From Desulfosporosinus sp. (GTDB lineage Bacteria > Bacillota > Desulfitobacteriia > Desulfitobacteriales > Desulfitobacteriaceae): a stretch of 30,585 nt of DNA. Within the stretch, counting starts at the first letter, position 1, and each line of letters begins with the position of its first letter. The stretch spans positions 1 to 30,585 of the forward strand of contig DOPM01000047.1 in assembly GCA_003513495.1 (NCBI GenBank), in the 5' to 3' direction. The notes beneath the pieces are model-generated. The model was not told where the DNA came from, did no database searches, and was given only the letters and a program-made list of their open reading frames with translations. Below, one piece after another: positions 30,377-30,585 of the stretch. Position numbers and translations under genes: made by a program.

Positions 30377-30585
30377 AAAGTCCTTTTGGACAGATTCACC
30401 TACTTTAAAGGAATATACCTCTAGACGGTGCCTTTCGCATAGAATGTGGCAAGGAGAGCTTTTCGCCACACTGCGACATATAAGCACTCTCCAGCAGTGT
30501 GGATCCCGAACGGGTGGAACCCCGGTATCTTAATTACGAAACACAGAAAGGACTAACTCATTAAGAGATAGTCCTTTCGCTTGTT
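30377..30585 (+). ncRNA. Candidate structured RNA with pseudoknot, class unidentified
   Basis: About 209 bases without a convincing gene fold into nested structures. AGTCCTTT (30379-30386) can pair with AAAGGACT (30547-30554), closing a long domain. Inside, CCACACTGC (30466-30474) pairs with GCAGTGTGG (30494-30502), and its loop contains CTCTCC (30487-30492), which can pair with GGAGAG (30453-30458) as a pseudoknot. CCC-GAAC-GGG follows. The 3' AAAGGACT can instead pair with AGTCCTTT near 30570-30577 in a terminator-like hairpin. Size and context fit raiA-motif RNA or 6S RNA; a degenerate T-box (GGGTGGAACC) is less likely. No clear promoter is seen, and the window cuts the tail. Confidence 0.55.

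Noticed and set aside
30257..30487. Minus-strand open frame of 76 codons at the right end
   Set aside because: It runs through the zinc-finger terminator and the structured RNA, lacks a ribosome site and resembles no known family; kept only as an alternative if the RNA call fails.
30500..30530. T-box at the right end based on GGGTGGAACC
   Set aside because: The downstream bases (CCCGG instead of CGCGG) and the absence of a recognisable Stem I and specifier loop argue against it; left as a low-probability alternative for the structured RNA.

Overview
The window looks like core chromosome of a spore-forming Clostridia member, most likely Peptococcaceae (Desulfosporosinus or Desulfitobacterium type). 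The reasons are T-box control of aminoacyl-tRNA synthetases, a Bacillus-type L20 leader, a YtxC-family sporulation gene beside thrS, GTG/TTG/ATT starts with strong AGGAGG ribosome sites, and a NapC/NrfH-type multiheme cytochrome suggesting anaerobic respiration. The genus is inferred from gene content only.

Left part (1-9.9 kb): the left edge carries two tandem consensus promoters and a rRNA-type leader pointing off the window, so a ribosomal RNA operon probably begins just outside. Next come tyrS with its tyrosine T-box (minus), a class A penicillin-binding protein (plus), then mutS2 and a double-barrel U32 peptidase-family protein in one minus-strand operon.

Middle part (10-14.4 kb, plus strand): a three-gene ABC importer of the TrpXYZ type (lipoprotein, permease, ATPase), a membrane-anchored tetraheme cytochrome c, and an unrecognised four-helix membrane protein.

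Translation block (14.4-24.3 kb, minus strand): in transcription order a ytxC-like gene, T-box/thrS, L20 leader/infC-rpmI-rplT, a SpoU-type RNA methyltransferase, T-box/pheS-pheT and zapA. Each synthetase unit has its own promoter and attenuator, and two of these promoters overlap the end of the gene upstream. Three kinds of dispersed palindrome lie in the gaps, including inside two leaders.

Right part (24.5-30.6 kb): speA-speE (polyamines), a seven-gene tRNA operon (Val-Asp-Phe-Gly-Cys-Leu-Val) with a consensus promoter and two related palindromic elements in its spacers, a processive family 2 glycosyltransferase, a small two-helix membrane protein, and a divergent 42-residue C2H2 zinc-finger protein. 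The window ends in an unannotated structured RNA with a long stem, a pseudoknot and a switch-like terminator; this is the most promising candidate for something not obvious from protein annotation.
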